This document shows positions 10,197-21,743 of a DNA stretch of 64,000 bases, one piece after another. The position numbers and the translations under genes are program-made. The notes under the pieces were generated by a model, which worked only from the letters and a program-made list of their open reading frames with translations, did no database searches and was not told where the DNA came from. Position 1 is the first letter of the stretch; each line of letters begins with the position of its first letter. Source of the DNA: Conus ventricosus (taxonomy: Eukaryota > Mollusca > Gastropoda > Neogastropoda > Conidae); contig CM031628.1 in the NCBI GenBank assembly GCA_018398815.1, forward strand, positions 10,881,781 to 10,945,780. The letters run 5' to 3'.

Positions 10197-11013
10197 TCCG
10201 AGAAAAGTGTGATTTATATAATTTGCATTTGAATACTTGAATGCAATATGTCAATCTGCTTTTCAAAAAAATCTCCTTTTTGTTCGTGTATGTCACCTAA
10301 AACCTATCCCTAAATCACGTGTTGTTTCCGTTTTATTAGACATTATTTCCATGGTGAAAATTGTATACAACCCAGTAGCCAGCATTTACGTAAGGCTTTC
10401 ATTTGATAGTTTACGTTACGCCTCATAAAATCCCTTATGTACCTGCATTGTAGCCCATGGTGGGATCCAGAAAATTTAACAACAAGTTTCAAATATCTTA
10501 ACAGACCACACGGAAAATAGAGTACTCTCTTGTTTGATCATTGCACTGGAAAGAAATCCCCAGCGGAAGAGCTGGTATACCAGCTGCCGTGGTCTGTATA
10601 CGCTCGGTGGGGAAATCTGAACTTGGTGGATAGGTGTTTGTAAAGTCTGTGATGTGGTCGCCATGATGAACCACCCTGTCCTTGACTGCTTGTTTGTGGG
10701 CTGCTCCTTCATCCTCCTGTCTGGCAGTCCTGTGTTGGTTCCAGCTGTTGCCACTGTCACGACTGCTCTGTCCTTGGACCCTTTGTCATGTTTGTTCTTT
10801 GCTTGTCTGGTACCGGGCAGTGGACCAGTTCAGGATTTGGTTAGTAGGCGCCATGTATCCCTGTGCTGGCTTGTCTGTCCTGTTTATGAGTCTGTCTTAT
10901 GAGTCTGTCTTGTGAGTCTGCCTCATGAGTCTGCATGTCTGTGGGATGGCAAATCCGAAATCATGCTACTCAACAGGATTCGCTGTGAAGATTTTGATCA
11001 GTGAAGTGAGAAC

Positions 11014-11898
11014 AAGGAGTATTCATACCAGCCGCCGTGGCAAAGTGGTTTGCGTCGCGGACTCCGGCTGGGAGGTCGTGGGTTCGAATCCCATCAGAGT
11101 CATGTGGGTTTTTCTGCCCCGACCGGCTCCTACCCAGAGTTGAGTTTGCTGCGGGCTCAGTTGGGAAGACTGGGACCACACAGTCGAGTTTCATCCACTT
11201 AATGGATGCGTTTCTGAGAGTGTTGCTCAAATTTCCTGACCAACACTGCAGGTGCCTGTATCTCTCGGGCCTGGTTGACGCCGGGATATATTATGAAAGG
11301 AAGCGTAGAGTACAGCCCTGTCATGTAGTCTCAGACCGAAATGGAAATCCGTAGCATCATCTTAATCATCCTCATTCTCATCGATCAGCATTAAAAAAAA
11401 AATGTCTCAAATTCTGTGGCCGTTCATGCCCTGCTCTCATGGTGACCTCAATTTTGGTGTCCTCTCCACGTCTGTGGCCTTGGTTTGGTTCCGTCGGGGT
11501 CACCGGTATCGGCGAGTCCATGGGGGCTGTCGTTGGACGGACGTGGTGGCGCCCTCCGGAGGGAGAGCTCACTCACGCCGGCTCCGCAACTAAGCAATTA
11601 TTGTCGTCAGTAGGGGGCTTAGTATGTGGTGTCCTGCGTATGTTAAACCAGAACAGGCGCCACTGAACACCACCGAAGTGACTCGGCAGCAGTGCAGTGT
11701 CTCCTCCGGTGGGTTGCCTCTTGACGACTTGACATTGACAGCTCCCTGTGGATTGCCGGTGCCGGGGCTGCGGCGGGGCCGACCGGGCTGTGGCTGTGGA
11801 TTGGGTGTCGGAATGAGCGGCGTGGGTGCACTGCCTCTGATGTGGCGCAGAGGTTGGGACAGCAAAAAAAAAAAAAAAAAAAAAAAAGGAGTATTCAT
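11014..11898 (+). mobile_element. tRNA-derived SINE-like retroposon with 13-bp target-site duplication
   Basis: The head from about 11031 is tRNA-like: box A TGGCAAAGTGG (11038-11048) and box B GGTTCGAATCC (11081-11091), spaced as in pol III promoters. The minus-strand translation gives the tell-tale GIRTHD string. The body runs to an A-rich tail (11865-11887). It is flanked by the direct repeat AAGGAGTATTCAT at 11014-11026 and 11886-11898. The inverted right arm has the intact empty site (about 26640-26660). At roughly 860 bp it is long for a SINE, so the body may be composite. Transcription by RNA polymerase III is inferred from the boxes. Confidence 0.85.
11038..11091 (+). promoter_or_regulatory. 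Internal RNA polymerase III promoter (A and B boxes)
   Basis: TGGCAAAGTGG and GGTTCGAATCC match the consensus of tRNA A and B boxes, 32 nt apart, at the start of the SINE. Confidence 0.75.
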
Positions 11899-13572
11899 GA
11901 GCTGTCTGGCACAGCACTGATGTGTGACGTCCAGTGAAGGGATGCCAGAGAATAACGATACTGAAAGGAGTGCTGCTTCATCTGTTGTTGATGTTGTTGA
12001 CACTTAGTGGCAGTTTTGCCAGGATTTGGTATGGAACACCCCCCCCCCCCCCCTCCCCCTCTTAAGAAAAGCTCACTGCAATGTACAGTTAGGGCCAACA
12101 GATCTGTGGTTGACATGATAACCTTATTCAACCCGCCATGGGTATTGTCAACCAAGAAGACAGCCTTCAGTGTTCCCACCAGTGCCTTTAGAGTTAGGTG
12201 GGTCTTCTACTGGTGATTACAGGGAGAATGTTACTTGAGACGTTTCATGTTTGTTACATTAAGTCAATGGATAACGCAGATATAAGGAGTATACTATTTG
12301 TGTGTGTAGAGTAGACGTATTGTTGCAGGGGCTGTCTGTCTATCCCTGCCATGCTGGAGGCTGGTAGAGGTGACTGGGCCGTCCTCACCTTGCCGCACTC
12401 TGCCTGGCGACTTTGTCCTACATGGAGCAAGAAAGTGACAGTCCCACGACCTGACCCTGTGCCCTGCTCATCCCAGTACTCCTTGCCTTCATCATCCTCC
12501 CTTCTCCCTATTCCCCTTTTTTTTTCCACCTGCACCATCTCAATTGTTCACAGCATCCAGCTTCGCCTTGATGTTTCCATAGTTGGCCTCGCTCCTTGGT
12601 GGGATCTGGCAGCCTGCCTGTCTGCCGTTTTGTTTGTGCGCAAAAACAAACAAACAAGCCGAGAAAAAAAAAACCGAGAAAAAGGAAATGCTATACCAAA
12701 GTGCGTGCCGTGTGTGTTGCACTTTGCAAGTTGTCAGCGATCACAAGTTTCTCTGATTTTACGGAATCGTCGTCATAATCCTCTTTGGTTTCGGCGTCGT
12801 TGGCATCGTCGTCTTCGTCATCATCGTCATTGCCATCATCATCGGCATCGTCATCATTGACCCCGGCCTTAACGCTGCCAAAAACTGGTTTGAAAAAAAA
12901 GGAAAGAAAATTGTGCAGTTGACATGCGCTTAATAAGGAAGGCGTGAATAGAGTCCTTTTGAAGAGGTAACGATATGAAATCCTGGTTGATAGGGGACAG
13001 GTTATATTCTTTTATATTCTTTCTTTCCCTTGTTGTTGCACCTTTCAGTTCCCTTTTCCTTTCCTTTTCCCTCACACGGACTCCTCTTGGAGTTAGTAAC
13101 ATCCTTTCCGTTTACGAGCCGGGTTGGTGCAACTTCCTCTCTGGCGACGTCCTGTTTCTCTCATTGCAATCTGTCACCGGTATCTCTTTAGGACATGACA
13201 GCCCCCAAAGGTAGGTCTCGTTTTTCTCTCAAACCGGTGCAGCACTGCCATTGATGCAACAGGTTGCTGTGCACAGGGAACCTTGGGATTGGCAGTATCC
13301 CTGCAGTGATGGTAAAGACGCAGCCGCTGTCCATTGCACACATTGCACCATGTTCTAGATCTGGTCTTAAAAAATACTGATAAATGAAAATAAAAGATAT
13401 GTTGACAAATAAAACGAAATAAAATCAACAATTAAGCAAATAAAGAAAATAAGTAATATTGATAGCAAAACCTTACATCTGAATGGCTTTTAACTTGTTT
13501 GGCAGCATTAGGATTCGGTAGCTGATTTGCTTTCAGAAAAAAAAGAGAAAATACATGACTACCTGTATAAAC

Positions 13573-14807
13573 GTACTCCCAGTTTATACTGAATATGCGT
13601 GATGTATTCCATAAATAGGAAAAACCGTCTTGGGCTGGTATAACCGTTAGTAATGGCTATTCTGGTAAACATCGGCCATCATCTGTTACCTATAATGAAC
13701 ATACTTACAAATTTTCAGAAAGATCGGCCAAGAACTTTCCGAGATTTTCCATCAAGGCCATTATGGGCCGTTAGTAACGGATATAACAGTAAACTTAAAC
13801 ATCGGGCATTATCCGTGACCCATAATGAACACACCTACAGATTTTCAGAAAGGTCGGCCACATATTTTCTGAGATATTCCATAAAAAAGAAAAACCGTTA
13901 TAGGTCGTTATAGCCGTTAGTAACGGCCATAACGGTAAACTAAAACGTCGGGCATTATCCGTGACCCATAATGAACATACCTACAAATTTTTCAGAAAGA
14001 TCGGCCAAGTACTTTCTGAGACATTTCATAAAAAAAGAAAAACTATTATGGGTCGTTACAGCCGTTAGTAATGGCTACAACAGTAAACTAAAATGTCGGG
14101 CATCATCCGTCGCCCCGTAATGAACATACCTACAAATTTTCAGAAAGATCGGCCAAGTACTTTCTGAGATATCTATAAAGAAGAAAAACCGCTACGGGAC
14201 GTTATAGCCGTTAGTAACGGCTATAACGGTAAACTATAACATCGTGCATCATCTGTGACCCATAATGAGCACACCTGCTAATTTTCACAAAGATCGGCCA
14301 AGTACATTCTGAGATATTTTATAAAGAAGAAAAACCGTTACATGCCGTTACAGCCGTTAGTAACGGCTATAACGGTAGAAACATTGGGCATTATTCGTAA
14401 CCCATAATGAACATACCTACATATTTTCAGAAAGATCGCCAAGTACTTTCTGAGATATTCCATAAAGAAGAAAAACCGTTACAGGCCGTTGCAGCTGTTA
14501 GTAACGGCTATAACGGGGTAAACTAAAACATCGGGCATCATCCGTGCCCAATAATGAACATACCTACAAATTTTCACAAAGATCGGCCAAGTACTTTCTG
14601 AGTTATTCCATAAAAAAGAAAAACCGTTACAGGCCGTTACAGCGTTACAGCCATTAGTAACGGCTACAGCGGTAAACTAAAACATCAGGCATCATCTGTG
14701 ACCCATATTGAACATACCTACAAATTTTCAGAAAGATCGGCCCAGTAGTTTTGTCTGGAGCGAGTGGAACACATTTTGACCATGGACGGACGGACGGACG
14801 GACGGAC

Positions 14808-14900
<93 letters not shown>

Positions 14901-14953
14901 ATTTCTTCGTTCCCATTCTAAAGTACTCCTTGTTCTATAAGAACTGGGAGTAC
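13573..14953. mobile_element. TIR-bounded element with ~146-bp satellite array, left arm
   Basis: It begins GTACTCCCAGTTTATA (13573-13588) and ends in the inverted form AACTGGGAGTAC (14942-14953). Inside are about eight tandem units; the anchor CCGTTAG occurs near 13644, 13768, 13914, 14062, 14208, 14354, 14494 and 14650, mostly about 146 bp apart. A (GGAC)n, (CA)n, (GA)n block follows (14783-14900). A second palindromic copy of the end motif lies at 14920-14953. No ORF of a transposase is present, so it would be non-autonomous. A shorter version lies at 19648-20673. Confidence 0.6.
14201..14227. repeat. 27-nt perfect palindrome within satellite unit
   Basis: A 13-nt arm beginning GTTATAGCC is mirrored exactly around a single central G. 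Degenerate forms occur in the other units, so each monomer can form a hairpin. Confidence 0.9.
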
Positions 14954-14991
14954 AAAAATGCGGGATTGTCTCTTAAGCTGTAGCCAAGAGA

Positions 14992-15089
<98 letters not shown>

Positions 15090-15122
15090 GAGAGAGAGAG
15101 AAGAGAGAGGAAGAGAGAGAGA
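14783..15122. repeat. (GGAC)n, (CA)n, (GA)n and (GT)n/(GA)n blocks
   Basis: GGAC units at about 14786-14809, CA to 14841, GA to 14900; then, outside the TIR, GT at 14994-15039 and GA at 15044-15122. Mirror-image tracts occur in the right arm with different lengths. Confidence 0.9.
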
Positions 15123-15570
15123 GTCGTATTGCATGATGACGTAAGTAATGACGTAGTATGACATCATAGGCCTAACTGGCAACTGATCAGCAACCTTGGG
15201 AAGATTACATCAGAGACACAAAGCCATGTTGATGTTCCCTCCACTCTAAGCGTGCAGCGAATGAACGCAAACGGGTTTGTTGCGTTGCTACTTGTTGACG
15301 AAGCCAGTATAAGAGATCATTTCGTCAACATTTACAAAATTAAGACAATTATCAATACAAGAAGTTTTCCTGTCATGGTCTGACCGCCTCAGCGCATGGA
15401 ATAACTTATGTCTTGTCTCCATGTGTGTGAGGTGTTCTCGAATAGATCTGACGAGATCAGATCTATCAGATCCGCCTGGCATGTTTTAATAACGTTTTGG
15501 TATATTTAGACATGCAAGATCTCTTACATACGTCGTTAAATTGTCATGTAACGGGTCTGTTTACATTTAC

Positions 15571-16527
15571 CTGGCAGGAAAGGAGAAAGAGGAATGCAGA
15601 CATCTTGCATGCATTGCTTGATTTCCAGGCCGTGTCCATCCACAGGTAAGAACCTCGGTACACGTAGTCAGCCACAGACAGCACACCAAGGTACACCCCC
15701 AGGACAAATTTAGACACACATAGGTGAGAAACAAATGTCCCAGTACATTCTCTGTCCTTTTGATGTCGAGCGACCAGCACCAAGACAAAACCATTTCCTA
15801 GCAAGATGAAGGGCGTGAGAAGATAAACCAATGCCCGCTGTCCCTGTTCTCCCAAAAGATGTTCACAGGTGGAAAATACTGCTGAAGGTGCTCGACAGTT
15901 CTTCGTGTTGAAGTTGTCAGGTAAGGCCTGGCTACAACACAGCTTGAAATTGTCAGCATACAGCTCCTGGAGGTTGCCCAGGTTCTTCAACAAGAAATGA
16001 GAAAATGTTGATATGTTAGTACCCCGGAGGTCCAGCTCTCTGAGAAAAGGATGGACCAGCTCCCCTCTAATCACGCCATTTGCACTGCTGCTGGACAGGT
16101 TAAGACTGGTCAGTCCAGAGAAGGAATCAAGTCTGTGGAGGTCCAGGGACTCCATGTGTACAGAGCTCATGTCCAGGCTAATAAGTGTTGGAAACGTCTT
16201 AGCCTCAGACGACTGGTTTGGGAAGAGAGCTACCAATGGATTGTGTGCAAGGAGTAAGTGATTCAGGTTGCTGAGGTTTCCTAGAATATCTAAAGAAACA
16301 GCTCTTAGCTGGTTATGGCTGACGTCCAGAATTTTGATGTTGGGAAGATCTGGAAGGAGCAGTTCAGACAGAACACAGTTTGTCAGGTTCAGGTATATCA
16401 ACATTTTATTTTTGAACAGACGTTCTGCTTTCATTCCCGAGTCAGAGGCATCTAAATAACGAACATCAGGATAATCCCCAACAGGAAACACATCGTCACA
16501 TACAAAAGTCAACCCTGACAGGAGCAT
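15571..16527 (-). CDS. GRL101-like LGR receptor, LRR and TM1-TM3 exon, copy 1
   Basis: Contains the extracellular leucine-rich repeats and first helices of the receptor. LRR units recur about every 24 residues (LIYLNLTNCVLSELLLP, IKILDVSHNQLRAVSLD, LNHLLLAHNPLVALFP, LTSLNLSSS), followed by a Cys-rich cap (LCCSQALPD ... NCRAP ... STCEHLLG). TM1 carries the GN motif (LLGNGFVLVLVARH), TM2 the LSVAD version of the LxxxD motif, and the TM3 Cys lies in SSNACKMSAFLFLLSCQ. The exon ends CAG/GTAAAT at 15571/15570. The LDLa-bearing sequence just upstream is in a different frame; a missing G in the run at 16513-16515 explains the shift. Confidence 0.85.
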
Positions 16528-17039
16528 TGATCAGGACAAGTCATTGAGCAGAACAATTCATCATCACGCTGAGGACAATGGTTTAACTTGTCACAAACGT
16601 GATTTGGATGCAGGCATACCTGAGACTGACGACAACGAAAGAACCCAGGACATGTGTAGGTCTCACAGTCTGTCTCGTCGTCTTTGTAAGGACAGTCATA
16701 GACGCCGTTACATCTCAAAAAGACTGGTAAACGGTAGGGCACCGATGGACATTCAAAATGGGTTTTGGGTAGTGATGAAAAACCTGGCTCATATTGACCT
16801 ACTTGCAAGGAAATCCGCTCGCGCCGTACATACCCGATGAGCAAATCAGACGATCTGTATTGGTACATGAGTGAGGCAGAGGGAGAATAGTCATTCAAGA
16901 TATGTTTCATGTTAGTGTTGCAGCCGACGCTATCTATGGAGTTCCTGCATTCTGGACCGAACGCGTTGCACCATGCTATGTCACTGAAACACTGCCAACG
17001 AATGCATGTGTTATACCTGTTGTGGATATTAAACAACAA
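16509..17039 (-). CDS. GRL101-like receptor, LDLa ectodomain part, copy 1
   Basis: This frame encodes LDL-receptor class A modules: one ends VFLRCNGVYDCPYKDDETDC, and another contains FFRCRQSQVCLHPNHVCD and LNHCPQRDDELFC with the acidic calcium-binding pattern. It then runs into CPDQCSCQG, the start of the LRR N-terminal cap, and hits a stop because of the one-base shift. A possible 3' splice site (CAG at 17019-17017) would start the exon at 17016. More LDLa modules are expected further upstream, in or beyond the N gap. LDLa-plus-LRR-plus-7TM is the architecture of the snail GRL101 receptor. Confidence 0.8.
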   Translation of the reverse strand: MLFNIHNRYNTCIRWQCFSDIAWCNAFGPECRNSIDSVGCNTNMKHILNDYSPSASLMYQYRSSDLLIGYVRRERISLQVGQYEPGFSSLPKTHFECPSVPYRLPVFLRCNGVYDCPYKDDETDCETYTCPGFFRCRQSQVCLHPNHVCDKLNHCPQRDDELFCSMTCPDQCSCQG

Positions 17040-17068
17040 CGATGATTACAACAACGTGATTCACTGAA

Positions 17069-18068
17069 NNNNNNNNNNNNNNNNNNNNNNNNNNNNNNNN
17101 NNNNNNNNNNNNNNNNNNNNNNNNNNNNNNNNNNNNNNNNNNNNNNNNNNNNNNNNNNNNNNNNNNNNNNNNNNNNNNNNNNNNNNNNNNNNNNNNNNNN
17201 NNNNNNNNNNNNNNNNNNNNNNNNNNNNNNNNNNNNNNNNNNNNNNNNNNNNNNNNNNNNNNNNNNNNNNNNNNNNNNNNNNNNNNNNNNNNNNNNNNNN
17301 NNNNNNNNNNNNNNNNNNNNNNNNNNNNNNNNNNNNNNNNNNNNNNNNNNNNNNNNNNNNNNNNNNNNNNNNNNNNNNNNNNNNNNNNNNNNNNNNNNNN
17401 NNNNNNNNNNNNNNNNNNNNNNNNNNNNNNNNNNNNNNNNNNNNNNNNNNNNNNNNNNNNNNNNNNNNNNNNNNNNNNNNNNNNNNNNNNNNNNNNNNNN
17501 NNNNNNNNNNNNNNNNNNNNNNNNNNNNNNNNNNNNNNNNNNNNNNNNNNNNNNNNNNNNNNNNNNNNNNNNNNNNNNNNNNNNNNNNNNNNNNNNNNNN
17601 NNNNNNNNNNNNNNNNNNNNNNNNNNNNNNNNNNNNNNNNNNNNNNNNNNNNNNNNNNNNNNNNNNNNNNNNNNNNNNNNNNNNNNNNNNNNNNNNNNNN
17701 NNNNNNNNNNNNNNNNNNNNNNNNNNNNNNNNNNNNNNNNNNNNNNNNNNNNNNNNNNNNNNNNNNNNNNNNNNNNNNNNNNNNNNNNNNNNNNNNNNNN
17801 NNNNNNNNNNNNNNNNNNNNNNNNNNNNNNNNNNNNNNNNNNNNNNNNNNNNNNNNNNNNNNNNNNNNNNNNNNNNNNNNNNNNNNNNNNNNNNNNNNNN
17901 NNNNNNNNNNNNNNNNNNNNNNNNNNNNNNNNNNNNNNNNNNNNNNNNNNNNNNNNNNNNNNNNNNNNNNNNNNNNNNNNNNNNNNNNNNNNNNNNNNNN
18001 NNNNNNNNNNNNNNNNNNNNNNNNNNNNNNNNNNNNNNNNNNNNNNNNNNNNNNNNNNNNNNNNNNNN
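17069..18068. other. Assembly gap (1000 N)
   Basis: Exactly 1000 N, a conventional placeholder length, so the true size is unknown. It separates two inverted copies of the same receptor locus. Any open frame crossing it is meaningless. Confidence 1.
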
Positions 18069-19033
18069 GACATCAATGCTCCTGTCAGGGGTTGACTTTG
18101 TGTGTGACGATGTATTTCCTGTTGGGGATTATCCTGATGTTCGTTATTTAGATGCCTCTGACTCGGGAATGAAAGCAGAACGTCTCTTCAAAAATAAAAT
18201 GTTGATATACCTGAACCTGACAAACTGTTTTCTGTCTGAACTGCTCCTCCCAGATCTTCCCAACATCAAAAATTCTGGACGTCAGCCATAACCAGCTAAG
18301 AGCTGTTTCTTTAGATATTCTAGGAAACCTCAGCAACCTGAATCACTTGGTCCTTGCACACAATCCATTGGTAGCTCTCTTCCCAAACCAGTCGTCTGAG
18401 GCTAAGACGTTTCCAACACTTATTAGCCTGGACATGAGCTCTGTACACATGGGTCCCTGGACCTCCACAGACTTGATTCCTTCTCTGGACTCACCAGTCT
18501 TAACCTGTCCAGCAGCAGTGCAAATGGCGTGATTAGAGGGGAGCTGGTCCATCCTTTTCTCAGAGAGCTGGACCTCCGGGGTACTAATATATTCAACATT
18601 TTCTCATTTCTTGTTGAAGAACCTGGGTAACCTCCAGGTGCTGTATGCTGACAATTTCAAGCTGTGTTGTAGCCAGGCCTTACCTGACAACTTCAACACG
18701 AAGAACTGTCGGGCACCTTCAGCAGTATTTTCCACCTGTGAACATCTTTTGGGAGAACAGGGACAGCGGACATTGGTTTATCTTCTCGCGCCCTTCATCT
18801 TGCTAGGAAATGGTTTTGTCTTGGTGCTGGTCGCTCGACATCAAAAGGACAGAGAACGTACTAGGACATTTGTTTCTCACCTATGTGCGTCTAAATTGGT
18901 CCTGGGGGTGTACCTTGGTGTGCTGTCTGTGGCTGACTACGTGTATCGAACTTCTTACCTGTGGATGGACACGGCCTGGAAATCAAGCAATGCATGCAGG
19001 ATGTCTGCATGCCTCTTTCTCCTCTCCTGCCAG
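18069..19033 (+). pseudogene. GRL101-like receptor, LRR and TM1-TM3 exon, copy 2
   Basis: Inverted second copy of the 15571-16527 exon. The same LRR, GNGFVLVLVARH and LSVADYVY blocks are present, ending CAG/GTAAAT at 19033/19034. Compared with copy 1 it has single-base indels: a missing T in the short T-run near 18097, an extra A near 18270, a missing A near 18451 and an extra T near 18597, each breaking the frame. It is either a decayed paralogue or a less well polished haplotype. The LDLa part would lie in the gap. Confidence 0.75.
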
Positions 19034-19478
19034 GTAAATGTAAACAGACCTGTTACATGACAATTTAACGACGTATGTAAGAGATCTTGGATGTCTAAAA
19101 TATACCAAAACGTTATTAAAACATGCCACGCGGATCTGATAGATCTGATCTCGTCAGATCTATTCGAGAACACCTCACACACATGGTGACAAGACATAAG
19201 TTATTCCATGCGCTGTGGCGGTCAGACTATGACAGGAAAACTTCTTGTATTGATAATTGTCTTAATTTTGGAAATGTTGACGAAATGGTATCCTATACTG
19301 GCTTCGTCAACCAGTAGCAACGCAACAAACCCGTTTGCGTTCACTCGCTGCACGCTTAGGGCGGAGGAAACATCAACATGGCTTTGTGTCTCTGATGTAA
19401 TCTTCCCAAGGTTGCTGATCAGTTGCCAGTTAGGCCTATGATGTCATACTACGTCATCACCGGCATCATCATGCAGTA

Positions 19479-19607
<129 letters not shown>

Positions 19608-19647
19608 AATCTCTTGACTGCAGCTTAAGAGACAATCCGGCATTTTT

Positions 19648-19702
19648 GTACTCCCAGTTTTTATAGAAACAGGGAGTACTTTAGAATGGGAACGAAGAAA
19701 TG

Positions 19703-19764
<62 letters not shown>

Positions 19765-20673
19765 GTCTGTCTGTCCGTGGTCAAAATGTGTTCCACTCGC
19801 TCCAGACAAAGCTACTGAGCCGATCTTTCTGAAAATGTGTAGGTATGTCCATTATGGGTCACAAATTATGCCTGATGTTTTAGTTTACCGCTATAGCCGT
19901 TACTAATGGCTGTAACGGCCTGTAACGGTTTTTCTTTTTTATGAATATCTCAAAAATTACTTGGCCGATCTTTGTGAAAATTAGCAGGTATGTTCATTAT
20001 GGGTCACGGATGATGTCCGATGTTTTAGTTTACCCCGTTATAGCCGTTACTACCAGCTGTAACGGCCTGTAACGGTTTTTCTTCTTTATGGAATATCTCA
20101 GAAAATACTTGGCCGATCTTTCTGAAAATTTGTAGGTATGTTCATTATGGGTTACGAATAATGCCCAATGCTTTTTTCTACCGTTATAGCCGTTACTAAC
20201 GGCTGTCACGGCCTGTAACGGTTTTTTCTTCTTTATGAAATATCTCAGAAAGTACTTGGCCGATCTTTGTAAAACTTAGCAGGTGTGTTCATTATGGGTC
20301 ACGGGTGATGCCCAATGTTTTAGTTTACTCCGTTATAGCCGTTACTAACGGGTTTTCTTCTTCATGAAATATCTCAGAAAGTATGTGGCCGATATTTCTG
20401 AAATTTTGTAGGTATGTTCATTATGGGTCACGGATGACGCCCGATGTTTAAGTTTACTGTTATAGCCGTTACTAACGGCCCATAATGGTCTTGATGGAAA
20501 ATCTCGGAATGTTCTTGGCCGATCATTCTGAAAATTTGTAAGTATGTTTATTATAGGTCACAGATGATGGCCGATGTTTACCAGAATAGCCATTACTAAC
20601 GGTTACACCAGCCCAAGACGGTTTTTCCTCTTTATGGAATTTATCACGCGTATTCAGTATAAACTGGGAGTAC
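19648..20673. mobile_element. TIR-bounded satellite element, right arm
   Basis: Bounded by GTACTCCCAGTTT (19648-19660) and AAACTGGGAGTAC (20661-20673). It contains a (GT)n tract (19702-19762) and about six tandem units related to the left arm's 146-bp monomers. It is shorter than the left copy (1026 versus 1381 bp) through fewer monomers and microsatellite differences. Confidence 0.6.
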
Positions 20674-20790
20674 GTTTATATGCTTTGCATCTTGTTTATC
20701 TTTTCATCCTTCTTCTGAAGGTGTTTCTTGTTAACTTGTTTTCCATTTCTCACTAGCTGAAGTTTGTTGTTGATGACAACGCCAGAGCAT

Positions 20791-21049
20791 GAGATGTGTT
20801 GGCGGTCAGTGTGTAACTCCGCCCTGTGAGATGTGTTGGCGGTCAGTGTGTAACTCCGCCCTGTGAGATGTGTTGACGGTCAGTGTGTAACTCAGCCCTG
20901 TGAGATGTGTTGACGGTCAGTGTGTAACTCCGCCCTGTGAGATGTGTTGGCGGTCAGTGTGTAACTCAGCCCTGTGAGATGTGTTGGCGGTCAGTGTGTA
21001 ACTCCGCCCTGTGAGATGTGTTGGCGGTCAGTGTGTAACTCAGCCCTGT
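20791..21049. repeat. 37-bp minisatellite, 7 units
   Basis: Seven head-to-tail 37-bp units, each starting GAGATGTGTT and ending GCCCTGT, with few substitutions (GGCGG/GACGG, CTCCG/CTCAG). Confidence 0.95.
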
Positions 21050-21349
21050 GGTGGGAGTCAGGTTCAGAGGGGAAGCCTCTCCAACCTGCAGCCATGCTCA
21101 GCAGGAGACATGGAAATCACGTCACAGAAGCGTCACTCTTTCACAGGATAGATGTTAGGAAATACACAAAACAATCAGACACTGGACTAAAATCGATGCT
21201 ACTGTCGAACTTTATTCAAAAGAAAACAGATGATTTCTGACCCCCCTTCTACCCTTCATGTCTGAACATCCACTGAACGCAGCTGTGACAAGCAAAGGCA
21301 GTGCTATGGCCTGCATGCTTACAACTGATAATGTAGAGGCAGTGGCTGC

Positions 21350-21620
21350 AATAGTAGTAGTAGTAGTAATAGTAGTAGCAGAAGTAGTAGTAGCTGCAGC
21401 AGCAGTAGTAGTCGTAGTAGTAGTGGCAGCAGCAACAGCAGCAGTAGTGGCAGTAGTATAGTAGTAGTGGTAGTAGTAGTAGTAGTAGTATGTAGTAGTG
21501 GTAGTAGTAGTAGTAGCAGCAGCAGCAGCAGCAGCAGCAGCTGCAGCAGTAGTGGGCCTAGTCGTCATCGTCGTCGTCGTCGTCGTCGTCATTGTTGTCA
21601 TCGTCGTAGTAGTAGTAGTT
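21350..21620. repeat. (GTA)n/(GCA)n/(GTC)n triplet tract
   Basis: Imperfect trinucleotide array of GTA, GCA and CGT units. Its translations into long Val, Ala or Thr runs are not genes. Confidence 0.9.
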
Positions 21621-21743
21621 ATAGTAGGCCGGTAAGAGTTGTGTGATAAAACGCATGTTAATACACCACAGAAATTTAACTAATGCATGATAATGATAAT
21701 AACTTGTTATTTACCTGTCTGTACTCAAGATGACTCAGAATTT

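Larger units (their letters stand above)
8881..15570 (-). other. Intron of receptor copy 1 (6.7 kb)
   Basis: Bounded by GT (15570-15569) and AG (8882-8881) on the minus strand. The flanking codons join LLSCQ to ASVLV without a phase change, as expected across TM3. It contains a LINE fragment, a SINE and a TIR-bounded satellite element, annotated separately. The rest shows no supported gene. Confidence 0.8.

Noticed and set aside
10476..10902. Overlapping ORFs also found in the right arm at 26767-27124
   Set aside because: Both strands are open in both arms simply because the arms are homologous; the frames differ in length and show no family motif.
11031..11100. Possible genuine tRNA gene
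   Set aside because: A and B boxes are present, but there is no acceptor-stem pairing and it is followed by a poly(A)-tailed body with target-site duplication, so it is a SINE head.
12254..12538. ORF similar to 26027-26250 in the other arm
   Set aside because: Indels between arms change the frame at several points; intronic, with no recognisable domain.
15288..15482. 64-codon ORF conserved in both arms (also 19123-19317 on plus)
   Set aside because: Nearly all differences between the two copies change the amino acid, it lies in the receptor intron, and no motif is visible; this fits shared non-coding sequence.
16976..18076. 366-codon frame across the N run
   Set aside because: It consists almost entirely of unknown bases.
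20791..21049. CRISPR-like regular repeat array
   Set aside because: The 37-bp units are contiguous with no spacers; it is a eukaryotic minisatellite.
21212..21601. 129-codon Thr/Ala/Tyr-rich frame
   Set aside because: A translation of the triplet repeat tract.
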